Shown here: positions 13,231 through 23,470 of the stretch, piece after piece
Layout: each line of letters starts with the position of its first letter
Numbering within the stretch: the first letter of the stretch is position 1
Assembly (NCBI GenBank): GCA_002633005.1
Contig: NMRA01000075.1
Coordinates: forward strand, 1-64,000
DNA length: 64,000 bases
Direction of reading: 5' to 3'
Source of the DNA: Phoronis australis
Lineage: Eukaryota; Phoronida; Phoronidae
Notes under the pieces: generated by a model
Databases searched by the model: none
Told to the model about the DNA's origin: nothing
The model's input: only the letters and a program-made list of their open reading frames with translations
Position numbers and translations under genes: made by a program

Positions 13231-13689
13231 ATGGATAGGAAATAAAATCTGATCATATTATGGGAACCATGGTTTTGGTATCAACACACCTTTCCTTCTT
13301 TCTTAAGCCTTAATAACGATATGTTCACGTGACTCAAATAATGAAAGATAAGTAAACGGTGAAAAATCCAATTCAGCAGTTCCCTTAATGAAACCCAATT
13401 GTGTGTGTAAACACGACTGATACGGAACAAGTTGAAACCATTTTGACACCTGCTTGAGAATTAGAGTGAGTTGCACTACATCAGTAAGTCTGGAGAAAGA
13501 CAGTGATAACATACTTCAGAATTTGATTGGCACACTTATCTTACCGTATTGGAGGCTGTGGCATCGGCACCCTTTTCTAGAAGGAGTTTAACAACATCTA
13601 GCTCGCCATCCTTAGACGCGAAGTGCAGGGGCGTGTCGCCTTCCTACAACAAGCATTAAAACGATTGACAAACCATAAATATAATTACA
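13231..13689. repeat. Tandem segment duplication, unit 2
   Basis: This is the partner of 12555-13011. It ends exactly at the single N at 13690, which suggests that the right edge is set by an assembly joint. The two units differ by scattered substitutions including several amino-acid changes, so they are not simply the same read placed twice. Confidence 0.8.
13545..13643 (-). CDS. Ankyrin-repeat exon (one repeat)
   Basis: A 99-base exon, phase 0 at both ends, encodes exactly one 33-residue ankyrin repeat: EGDTPLHFASKDGELDVVKL, then LLEKGADATASNT. The TPLHFA turn and the helix-2 VVKLLLEKGAD pattern are canonical. Acceptor TTGTAG, donor ACG|GTAAGA. Ankyrin repeats are protein-binding scaffolds. 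Upstream exons would lie to the right, but a single N at 13690 and a LINE follow immediately. Confidence 0.85.
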
Positions 13690-13745
13690 NAGTGCAGTCT
13701 TCACTTGACTGTGTAATGGATGGAAGGGGCTTTGAACAGCCTTGG

Positions 13746-14216
13746 CTACAGTAATACCTTGTAGAAGAAATTGTCTGTCTGCAATGCTGGGACACTGACA
13801 AGGTAACGTAATGCTGTGACTGACGTAGATCTCGTACATCCAGTGATGACGCGAAGACCAATGTTTTGGAGCCTCTCAAGTCTTTTGATTTGATTTTTAC
13901 TGATGTTGATCATGGTGAGAGCGTAGTCGAAGACCGAAGTGACCAGGGCTTTATAAAGCATGACGAGGTGCCTTTCCTCCGCCTTCCGACCAGCCGCAGC
14001 CCTAAGGGCATTAATTCCTCTGTTAGCACGGCTGATCATACTGTTAACTTGAGTTGTGAAGTTGAGCCTGTGGTCGAGTTCTACACCCAAGTGACGCATG
14101 TGGTCAGATGTTGCAATCAACTTCCCATCGTAGGTAGGGCAAGGGAAATCATCAACACTGAGGCGATTGTCCAGAGTACAGAAGAGAGCTTCACATTTGT
14201 CTCCATTGCAGCTCAT
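13746..14216 (-). pseudogene. LINE reverse transcriptase, C-terminal part
   Basis: This encodes the thumb and following region of a LINE RT (HLGVELDHRLNFTTQV, then MISRANRGINALRAAAG). The same frame reaches upstream to the FADDMLL catalytic box but is cut by a TAG near 14,235. Confidence 0.8.
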
Positions 14217-14333
14217 TCCGCTGGTAGCACAAAACTAGCAGATTTTCATCAATGAAGACTGTGCTTTGTGGAGAATCTCATGATGTGTTTGTCCTTGCGA
14301 TGACAGCAGCATGTCGTCTGCAAAGGAGCGAAG

Positions 14334-15254
14334 TCAGCAGTCAGCGCGGTTCAGTCTGGCGAGTGGGAGGGTGTAGATATTGAACAGCACTGGGGACAGA
14401 GATGAACCTTGGGGTAAGCCTGTGTTGACAGATACCCATTCTGAACGCCATGTGCGATGTTTTAGCATGCATCGCCGGCTGTTGAGGGCACTCATCACCC
14501 ATCTAATGCATCTTACAGGAATACCGAGATGAAGCATGCCATTCGCAAGTTTTGGAAGTTGAACAGAATTGTACGCATCTTCTAGATCAAGGCCAATGAG
14601 GAGAGTGTTTTCTTTGTTTTCAAAACCTTGCCATATCTCATCTGCAACAGAAGCTGCATTGGCCCATGAATCTCTACCAGGTCGATAAGCACCCATTCCT
14701 GGGAGGAGCCAGGGTTCAATTAACTTGGTGATTCTTTGCGCCATGATCCTTTCAGGGATTTTTCCAATGACGTTCTGCATCACTATGATTCGATATCCCT
14801 TGAGTGCACGATGGTCTTTTCCAGGTTTTGGTACAGGAATTAAGAAGGCATCAGTCCAGATGTGAGGGATGATTCCAGTGGCCAAACTGACGTTGTAGGA
14901 CTTCACAAGCTTGGCCAGCAGAAAGTCAGGCAAAGACTTGAGTGTCGGGACTCTCATGCCATCGGGGCCAGGGGCACCCTCTTTGCAAGTTTTGATAGCA
15001 TCCGCAACCTCTGCTGTAGAGAATTGACTGTCCTGTTCAGCTGTCTTGCAAAGTCCATCTAGTTGTTGGATGAGGAGGTTTCTTTCAGATTCATCACTGT
15101 GGTCACTTTGCTGGATGAAACGCAGGAGAAAAGCCTCACCCTGTTCCCTGTCATTCCTGAGAATGGTGTTGCTTGCATTCAGTAGGATGGATCTGGGGGG
15201 AGCACGTCTCTTGTCCATGTTACGATGGAAGTGCCAGAAATCTGTAGCTGTCAA
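14334..15254 (-). pseudogene. LINE reverse transcriptase, fingers and palm
   Basis: This carries RT motifs in order: FLIPVPKPGKDH, the GLDLEDAYNSVQ A box and the GLPQGSSLSPVLFNIY B box. It ends at a stop just before the FADD box, which lies in another frame. It is near-identical over its N-terminal part to the copy at 16,050-16,716. Confidence 0.85.
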
Positions 15255-15380
15255 GTTGGATCGGCTGCAAAGCTCATCCCATCGACGATTGGCAGCCTCG
15301 GATGCTGAGCGTTTGAACAGGGCAGTGGCCCTGTTTCTGGCTGTTCTGACGACCGTGAACTCTTCCGGTGTGCAGTTTTG

Positions 15381-16049
15381 NNNNNNNNNNNNNNNNNNNN
15401 NNNNNNNNNNNNNNNNNNNNNNNNNNNNNNNNNNNNNNNNNNNNNNNNNNNNNNNNNNNNNNNNNNNNNNNNNNNNNNNNNNNNNNNNNNNNNNNNNNNN
15501 NNNNNNNNNNNNNNNNNNNNNNNNNNNNNNNNNNNNNNNNNNNNNNNNNNNNNNNNNNNNNNNNNNNNNNNNNNNNNNNNNNNNNNNNNNNNNNNNNNNN
15601 NNNNNNNNNNNNNNNNNNNNNNNNNNNNNNNNNNNNNNNNNNNNNNNNNNNNNNNNNNNNNNNNNNNNNNNNNNNNNNNNNNNNNNNNNNNNNNNNNNNN
15701 NNNNNNNNNNNNNNNNNNNNNNNNNNNNNNNNNNNNNNNNNNNNNNNNNNNNNNNNNNNNNNNNNNNNNNNNNNNNNNNNNNNNNNNNNNNNNNNNNNNN
15801 NNNNNNNNNNNNNNNNNNNNNNNNNNNNNNNNNNNNNNNNNNNNNNNNNNNNNNNNNNNNNNNNNNNNNNNNNNNNNNNNNNNNNNNNNNNNNNNNNNNN
15901 NNNNNNNNNNNNNNNNNNNNNNNNNNNNNNNNNNNNNNNNNNNNNNNNNNNNNNNNNNNNNNNNNNNNNNNNNNNNNNNNNNNNNNNNNNNNNNNNNNNN
16001 NNNNNNNNNNNNNNNNNNNNNNNNNNNNNNNNNNNNNNNNNNNNNNNNN
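15381..16049. other. Assembly gap (669 N)
   Basis: This is a run of N inside the LINE. The sequence to its right (16,050-16,716) repeats the sequence to its left (about 14,714-15,380), so the gap may be negative, meaning overlapping contigs. Confidence 0.95.
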
Positions 16050-17190
16050 TCAATTAACTTGGTGATTCTTTGCGCCATGATCCTTTCAGGGATTTTTCCA
16101 ATGACGTTCTGCATCACTATGATGCGATATCCCTTGAGTGCACGATGGTCTTTTCCAGGTTTTGGTACAGGAATTAAGAAGGCATCTGTCCAGATGTGAG
16201 GGATGATTCCAGTGGCCAAACTGACGTTGTAGGACTTCACAAGCTTGGCCAGCAGAAAGTCAGGCAAAGACTTGAGTGTCAGGACTCTCACGCCATCGGG
16301 GCCAGGGGCACCCTCTTTGCAAGTTTTGATAGCCTCCGCAACCTCTGCTGCAGAGAATTGACTGTCCTGTTCAGCTGTCTTGCAAAGTCCATCTAGTTGT
16401 TGGATGAGGAGGTTTCTTTCAGATTCATCACTGTGGTCACTTTGCTGGATGAAACGCAGGAGAAAAGCCTCACCCTGTTCCCTGTCATTTCTGAGAATGG
16501 TGTTGCTTGCATTCAGTAGGATGGATCTGGGAGGAGCGCGTCTCTTGTCCATGTTACGATGGAAGTGCCAGAAATCTGTAGCTGTCAAGTTGGATCGGCT
16601 GCAAAGCTCATCCCATCGACGATTGGCAGCCTCATATGCTGAGCATTTGAACAGGGCAGTGGCCCTGTTTCTGGCTGTTCTGACGACCGTGAACTCTTCC
16701 GGTGTGCAGTTTTGGCGTGCACGGTCAAAATCCCGCTCTTTGGAGCGCTTGTTGGCCCAGGCAGTGTCAACATCTTTATTCCACCAAGTAGTGGGGTTCT
16801 GCCTCCTGTGGTGGCATACGTGCTTATGTAAGCTTTTGGCGTGTCTGCACACTGATTTCCAGATTTTATCCCCTTCGGTATTATTGTAGGACCGTTTATA
16901 AGTCGTTACTGGAGCCTTTAATTGGTGGTGTAGTTGAACTTCACACAAGTAGTGATCGCTTCCAGCTTGACAACTCCTACGCCACTCAGCACGGTCGCGA
17001 AGATTGTCGCTGCTCAGAGCAAGGTCAATGCACGAGTCCTTGTCAAACGGTCTCTCAGCCATCCTAGTGGGTTCACCAGAGTTGAGAACATATAAATCTA
17101 GTTCTGGAAGGCATTCGGCGAGACCTTTACCATTTGGGTTCACACCGTAGACATCCCAGCTGGAATGACGAGCATTAAAGTCACCAACAA
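16050..17190 (-). pseudogene. LINE endonuclease end and RT start
   Basis: The frame covers the end of the AP endonuclease (CIDLALSSDNL and the GSDHYLCEV segment, with its catalytic histidine) and passes into the RT (EGAPGPDGVRVLTLK, KPGKDHRALKGYR) before running into the N gap. Endonuclease and RT in one frame is normal for ORF2 of this LINE type. Confidence 0.85.
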
Positions 17191-18640
17191 TGAGAATGTC
17201 GGGATAGATGTGAAGCAGATTGTGAAGAAAATTGGTCGCAACTAGGGGAGGAGTTTCCCCGTATATTCAGATTGACTAGTGTGAATGGGTCGCGGAAACC
17301 AGGATCAGTGACGCTTATTATCTGTAGTTGCCTGTCAGTGTTAGTGAAACTGAGTATTCACAAGCTCTACCATGGTGTGGCTGTCTTTGTTGATTGCGTA
17401 CGCCAGGCCATTGGTGATGCCCTCTCTAGGAATAATGAAACCTTCGAGTTCAAAGTCTGTCAGGTCCTTAAGTTTGGTTTCTTGGAACAGGAGAATGTCG
17501 TAGCCCGCACAGATTTTATCCAGTATATGCTTGCTGCCACGTATGTTACAGTAACCAATCCTGAGACGGTTGAGTTGAAGTCTTTCGTACTTGAGTTGTC
17601 GGGCACGTTTTCCAGCTTTTTTACCTCTGTGTTTCTTTCTAGGACCGCGCTTTCTGGTGCCACGGCGGATGTTCTGTCTGGCTGCACTTTCCCAGTCGCG
17701 CCGTCCAGCATCCGTATGGACATTTACTTCTGTAATAAGTCTTGAAGCAGGCGATGGAGTAACGATAAGCCTGTTGAGGTTGTAACAACCTCTAAGCCCC
17801 CTACGCCCAAAGGGGCAGGCTAACTGCGGCGGGTCAGTTCCCTACTGGCCTGGGGCTGCCAGGCTTAAGGCGGGCGGCAGCTGACCAATAAGGGTTAAAG
17901 AACCCCTCCCACTGTCATGCGTGGCCCCTGATGCCCACCCGACGCTGATGAGGTGATGGCTTAGAATCGGTAAGCTGCCACGCACCGGTATGTTCACTGA
18001 CACAATGTGGCAGCCGGGAGTGACCTCTCCCGGACCCCTGACCAAGAAGACAATCCGTCGTCTCCTGCCCTTCTGAATGTTGAGTGCATAGGACAAGTAA
18101 GGTATCCAACAGACACTTCGTCCGCTCTGATGGGGGGGGTCGGCTCCACCTGCGGCTCTCTGCAGTTCTTCTGACCGTTGAGTGCCAGGGATGTGGAGAG
18201 CATCTGAAAGGCACCACGTCCTCTCAGCCAGAAAAACTAGTATTTTACAGGACAAGGTAGTAAGTCTTGAGCCCAACCAATGAAGGGTGCTATTTGCCCA
18301 TAGCTGGGAGTTAGGTTGGTGAACGCCAGAGCATATCCATACACCGATGGGTCATGCACGTTGCACCTTTAAGAGCCTAACCTCTTCCGAGATCCCTTGC
18401 AAAATTTAGCCTGGGGCCGCAGGGTGCCCAGTTACCATGGTGTACCACAAGGAGGTACTGCAAGAGTCTTGATTAGAGGTAGTTAAAGGCCACCAAGGCG
18501 GGTCTTACACATGCCTTCCTAATTCGTCTCATAGGACTAGGTGGTCGTAGAAGGTGAAAGCTAGAAAGTGTAAGCGCTAACTACACTAAGCTACAATAAC
18601 TACACATCTAACCCTGTGTCTAAGACACCACACCACATTA

Positions 18641-20340
18641 ACGGGCTCTCTACTGACAATAAGACAATCGATGCAGTCACTGAATGTCATTTCCCCATAA
18701 TTTGTGCTAAGTTGAAAAGTTTTTGCCATTAGTATAAAGCCTTTCTTCTGAAAGGAAACGTTAATGTCACTCTGTGAGAAAGGACAGGTATTTATACCTA
18801 TGGCCTATAGAAGCGCTTGTAAAAAAGGTCCAGTTTCGGCACATGACTTTCCTTCATGTAACCTCATTCAGCCTCAATAACATCCAAAATCAGATCCTTG
18901 AAGGTACACACAGCAGCATATCACTTGACTCGTTTTTGTGCCCAAAATCAGACCCTGAACTAGACCAGAGTGTCACTACGTCTTCTTTAGCTTCAGTCCC
19001 TCATGTTTCTTTCAGGAAAGGAAATAAGCTATTGTCCACACATGACTCATTGCCTATGAAACGGCATCCTCACCAACGAGGCTGACTTGTGTAGCAGTCA
19101 GATATAGTTCCTCTTCATACACAAACAATCCACTGGCACATTGTCTTATGGTAACTTAGTACTGCGATTCACATTTCTCCAGGGCCACTCACTTTTACAT
19201 TGTGCCATGCAGCACTGCTGGGTGTGGAAATGCTGTGGGAAGAGAAAGGAGTAACAAAGCTTGTGTATGTTGCAGCTTGAAGTGGCCTTATAATGTCACT
19301 GAACCAAATATTGAAACATGAAAAATTAAGTACTCCAGGTTGGGTGAAAAACGATACCCCTGTTTTTCAAAAATTTGATATGGTGACTGCTCTACAATTT
19401 CACACAAAGTTAAATAATTAATATTTTCAGAAAGCAAGGGTGTATATAATAAGTATTGTATAAAACTGCGTCTTTATTTTCCATTCGTAGCCATAATTCT
19501 TTAAACGCATCACTTGTCTGCAAAATAGGCAAGTTTTTTGAGACAATTTCAAACCTTTGTTACCCATTTTTAAGCCTTTTCATTTTTGATTCATTCAGCA
19601 ATTTTAAACTCCGATTACAGAACCATGGGTCTGTCAAGCATACTTCTAGTCTAAGACTGAGTGAACCGTATCTCAGACTTTTTATTTTTCTTCTAATAGA
19701 AGATATGAAGACTTGGGTCATTTAAAAAATGATGGATAATCTTTCTGTTGTTTAAGAGTAATTACAAATCTTAAGTAACCATCAAAAACGGAATTTTCAC
19801 AAAAAATGGCAGTCATTTGAATTTATAAACGACTTGCAACATTTCAGTTCATGAGTTAAGACTATTAAGTGACTGAGAATTCAGAAAATGTAATATATTT
19901 TTATGGGTTTACAATTGATAGCAAAACAGTTTCATGAAATAAACTTGAAGGAACTTAAGGTTAAGAATTACCTCACCCAAACATGTATTACCTGTTATTT
20001 CTACACATTCAGTTGCACCAAATATTACAACCCCAACCCCCTATGCCAATCCCCCGCTAAGGACCTGCATAAGTAAATTAACAAAATGACTTTCATACCT
20101 TTCTTTAAAAATAGCTGTTCCTTTTCAAAGGCTTTGTTCGTTGTCTCCAAAAGTAGGCTTTGACAACATAACTGCACTGCATGAGAAGATCTTGCTAGTT
20201 AGCTGCAGTCAATTGCTTAAAACCAATTTTTGTCCATTCAGGGACGGTGCAGAAGCGACACGTATCTCCTCTGCACGGTACAAGCCCTCAGACCTAAAAA
20301 ACCAAAGGTCACGTAAAAACAGACATGATAGATTCCATTT
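18641..20340. other. No gene seen
   Basis: AT-rich sequence with a few short ORFs (18,774-19,085; 19,456-19,725) that show no domain or splice support. Confidence 0.5.
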
Positions 20341-20520
20341 CCGGAAGACATAGGATAGGTAGTAAACAAATAGTCTAATGGATATTTGTCACATACCCTT
20401 TACCATTGGGCTTGGATTGTAATCTTAACTCCCGAAGACATAGGATAGGGAGTAAACAAATAGTCTAACGGATATTTGTCACGTACCCTTTGCCATTGGG
20501 CTTGGATTGTAATCTTAACT
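20341..20520. repeat. Two-copy tandem repeat, 90-bp period
   Basis: 20341-20430 (ccggaagacataggatagg...) and 20431-20520 (cccgaagacataggatagg...) match with a handful of substitutions. No coding content. Confidence 0.85.
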
Positions 20521-21282
20521 CACTAACCAATATAGAGTTGACAGCATAAACATTCAGCATTGATTTATGTAACTCTCACTGATAAACCTGTCAGAAATCA
20601 TTCCAAACAATAATACTGCTTTGATGTACGAAAAGATCCCGAGTGCTACGTCAAGTATCGGAACACGCATCATAACAAACAAAGATTAACCCAACTGGTG
20701 ACTGCAGTGAAGTGGACATCGGCGAGTACCTCACTTAACAGGCATCTGTAGAATAAACATGGAACAATTGTTAAAATAATCACAAACCTTACCTTTGTAT
20801 AAGGGCGTGCTTACTTCCTCTCATAGAAGCACCCTGTTCACGCAATCTCAGATTCAGTTGGCACGGCTGCAAGCCATTTCACCATGTATTTAAAGGGCTT
20901 GCAAAATCAAGGCTGCTTATCTATCACCACTAGTACACGCGCGCCCTCTAGTTAATGTAAATTGTCCGAATAGCCCCATTAGTGCGGTTTTCCATTTCCA
21001 TGCAGTTCTGTCAAAGCACAAGCAAAGAAAGGTCAGCTTTGTTTAATTTTATCTTACTTGGCATGATTCAACTTTACTTGCAGGTAAGCTGAGCTGCTAT
21101 TTAATATTTCTTGTTGATTTGACTTCAGGGGCAGCCATCCTTTGTCAAGTTGTTTAGATACCCTCATCTGGATGTATACAAAGATGCTGTAGCTCACAAG
21201 AGCTTCTTTAAAGCTGAAAAAGTTGAAATAAAGTGGAGCCATAATGGTAACTGAAGCTTGTGTATAGAGCATGTGTGTTCAC

Positions 21283-21455
21283 CATGTGTGTAGACCCTGN
21301 TGTGTGTAGACCCTGTGTGTAGACCCTGTGTGTAGACCCTGTGTGTAGACCCTGTGTGTAGACCCTGTGTGTAGACCCTGTGTGTAGACCCTGTGTGTAG
21401 ACCATGTGTGTAGACCCTGTGTGTAGACCATGTGTGTAGACCATGTGTCTAGAGC
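21283..21455. repeat. 13-bp minisatellite (tgtgtgtagaccc)
   Basis: About a dozen copies of a 13-base unit, with CCATG variants at both ends and an N at 21300 inside it. Because 13 is not a multiple of 3 the minus strand reads as a repeating VYTQGLHTGSTHR peptide; this is a reading artefact. Confidence 0.9.
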
Positions 21456-21928
21456 ATGTTGGCTGATTATGGGACCGTGACTACAAACGGTGGCTTAAGG
21501 TGACATGTCAAATGTGATGTGTTGGTAATCTGATTGAAGGCTCAATTTGTCAGACCCCAATTCACTTTAATGGTGTTTAGTAAACTTTACGTGTTAGTTA
21601 TAATACTGACTAGTGTTTGTTCAGTCAAAAATATATTTAATGCCACTGATAAAAACACGGCATAGGATTAAATGCATGAATGGGAAGTACCTTTTTACTA
21701 AGGTGATGAAACGTCATGTTACTAAGTGGTAGAATGTGGATTGTACATGTTTAAACTGAGGTAGACAGTTTTATACGCTGCATTGATTTTTGTCTTAATT
21801 GTCTGATTGGCCTATGGTCTTTACTGCAGGAGTAAAGTTAATTAATTTGTCCCAGGTAAAGGCGTGGTCATTTTAACATCAGTGGAGACATCAGAAACAT
21901 CTTACTACGGTGAACAAGGACTGCACTA

Positions 21929-22135
21929 TGCATCAGTGGAGGGTGACAGCTCACTGGTGCCTCTTGGTGAGTTCAGTGTTTTGATGAGTAAGTACTCTAT
22001 ACATCAGTGGAGGGTGACAGCTCACTGGTGCATCTTGGTGAGTTCAGTGCTTTGCTGAGTAACTACACTATGCATCAGTGGAAGGTGACAGCTCACTGGT
22101 GCCTCCTGTTGAGTACAGGGCTTTGATGTGTACAC
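21929..22135. repeat. 71-bp tandem repeat, three copies
   Basis: The unit 'catcagtggagggtgacagc...' starts at 21931, 22002 and 22073. A partial fourth trace (acatcagtggagacatcag) lies just upstream near 21,878. Copies diverge modestly. Confidence 0.85.
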
Positions 22136-22935
22136 AGTTATGTGATTATATCCGTGTACAGTGGTTCAGAGTGGGCTGATCTTTGAGCAGATGATCAAAT
22201 TTGTTGACAAAATCATGCCCCCCCCCCAGTTCCCCTCAGGACTGGAACATATAAAACCTACAGTAACTTTGGTAATCAGCATCAGCTGAAAACGAAGAAA
22301 TGCAAGGATTTCAGTTGACAACTTGACAATTTCACATTTATCCATCCAAATGTAGAAGCTGGGAATTAACCTCAGCTTTCTTGTAACAGGCTGGAAGGCA
22401 TCAGGAAGTGTGTCAACGGGTGCACTTGTCCTGTAAATGTAGCCTCCTTCCCTAGCCAATGACATTGCATGGTTGCTGCAAAAACGCATTGAACTTTGGC
22501 TTGAGAGACTGCTGTTATGCGTTCTTTACCAACTACACATGTTGGTGGATATTGTCGTCATCTCCATCTTTGTGTCTGGCTTGCACTGCTGTACCGTATT
22601 CTCTCTAATAATCGCCCATGGCGCTTAGAAAAATTCATTTCAGTGGGGCGCTTGTTGTAACCCAAGGCGTTTGAAACCCGGTCTCCGAAACGGGTATCAT
22701 ATTTACGCTCTGTGACATATCTGTAACCTTTGACAGACTTTCTACAAATTTGTAGTGCATTGCTATCAAACTGCTGTTAAATTACGATCATTTTACAGAA
22801 AATTGTGCATAAATCTCAGGGCGAGAACTCTCCGACTGACTGGCAATCATCGATATGGCAACTTGAATGCTTGAATAAAAATATCTCCATGATAGCAAGT
22901 AACAGCATATGTTCACGAAAACAACAACGGTTTTA

Positions 22936-22985
22936 AAACTTGACATGTTTCGGTGTCATTTATTAAACACCATCCTCAGAAGTCA
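22936..22985 (-). ncRNA. Hammerhead-ribozyme-like motif after PLE fragment 1
   Basis: On the minus strand: helix I strand GACTT, core CTGAGGA, one U, helix II GGTGT/ACACC with a 10-base loop, GAAA, a palindromic helix III ACATGT, cleavage-site-like GTC, then AAGTT closing helix I. The core fits CUGANGA...GAAA...NUH except for the extra U before helix II. The short palindromic helix III suggests action as a dimer. It begins 79 bases after the stop of the GIY-YIG frame. PLEs are known to carry hammerheads; self-cleavage here is inferred. Confidence 0.6.
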
Positions 22986-23064
22986 TAATACAGTGGCCAC
23001 CTAGCTAGGCCCAGCAACAAGTAATGAAGCACAGATACAGTCAGTTACAGGGAGTGACAATGAA

Positions 23065-23470
23065 CTAGACCAACAAGGACAACCTGTGGTGTGTCAGTTG
23101 CCTATTGAGATTGGGCTTGCACCAACTGATATGTAAAGCCTCAGGAATTTTAAGCTCCTTTGTTGTTACTGCCTGGTCTATTATTGCAAAATCATTGAAA
23201 GAGCACTGCTGATAACAATGATTGGAGCTCTGCAGGTGAATATTTACATGTGAATTACTGTCAGAATTTAGGTGTTCCTTGGTCCTGGTTTTCAAATGGC
23301 GAACAGTTTCGCCTATATAACTGGAGCCACATCCAGCACAGATAAATTTGTATACTACCTTGGACCGTAGACCCATAGAAATTTTGTCCTTAGGGTTAAA
23401 TAAACTCGACAGTTTTAGAGACTTGAATGTTAATACAACTCTTAAGTTCCCCCAGGGGCAGTTTTTTTTA
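23065..23470 (-). pseudogene. Penelope-like element fragment 1: GIY-YIG endonuclease C-terminus
   Basis: An open minus-strand frame encodes LKLSSLFNPKDKISMG, then VVYKFICAGCGSSYIGETVR and TRTKEHL, ending in QLTHHRLSLLV and a stop. KVVYKF.C..C..SYIGET is the start of the GIY-YIG nuclease domain in the Penelope clade, including its Cys pair. The copy is 5'-truncated: the reverse transcriptase is missing and the frame meets unrelated T-rich sequence at about 23,470. Confidence 0.85.

Larger units (their letters stand above)
13691..18640 (-). mobile_element. APE-type LINE (jockey/I/R1-like), broken, with N gap
   Basis: Read on the minus strand this contains a GC-rich 5' part (about 17,750-18,640), a basic leader, an AP endonuclease (N-terminal part about 17,370-17,600 with FQETKL; GDFNARHSSWDV about 17,150-17,190), a reverse transcriptase (A box LEDAYNSV, B box GLPQGSSLSP, C box FADD near 14,320) and an RT thumb/C-terminal region (13,746-14,216). 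LINEs copy themselves by target-primed reverse transcription. Frame breaks occur in the endonuclease (about 17,340 and 17,255) and before the FADD box, with a stop near 14,235, so this copy is inactive as assembled. The 5' boundary is approximate. Confidence 0.85.

Noticed and set aside
15046-16199. Several large ORFs running through the N gap
   Set aside because: Their length comes from the 669 undetermined bases; only the flanking LINE frames are real.
21208-21444. Repetitive peptide VYTQGLHTGSTHR
   Set aside because: It follows from a 13-base minisatellite that cycles through all frames.
20341-22135. CRISPR array
   Set aside because: The repeats are direct tandem repeats without unique spacers, in an animal genome.
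22166-22489. Minus-strand ORF with DKCEIVKLS, like a LINE RT thumb
   Set aside because: The match is a few residues only and the rest does not align with an RT.
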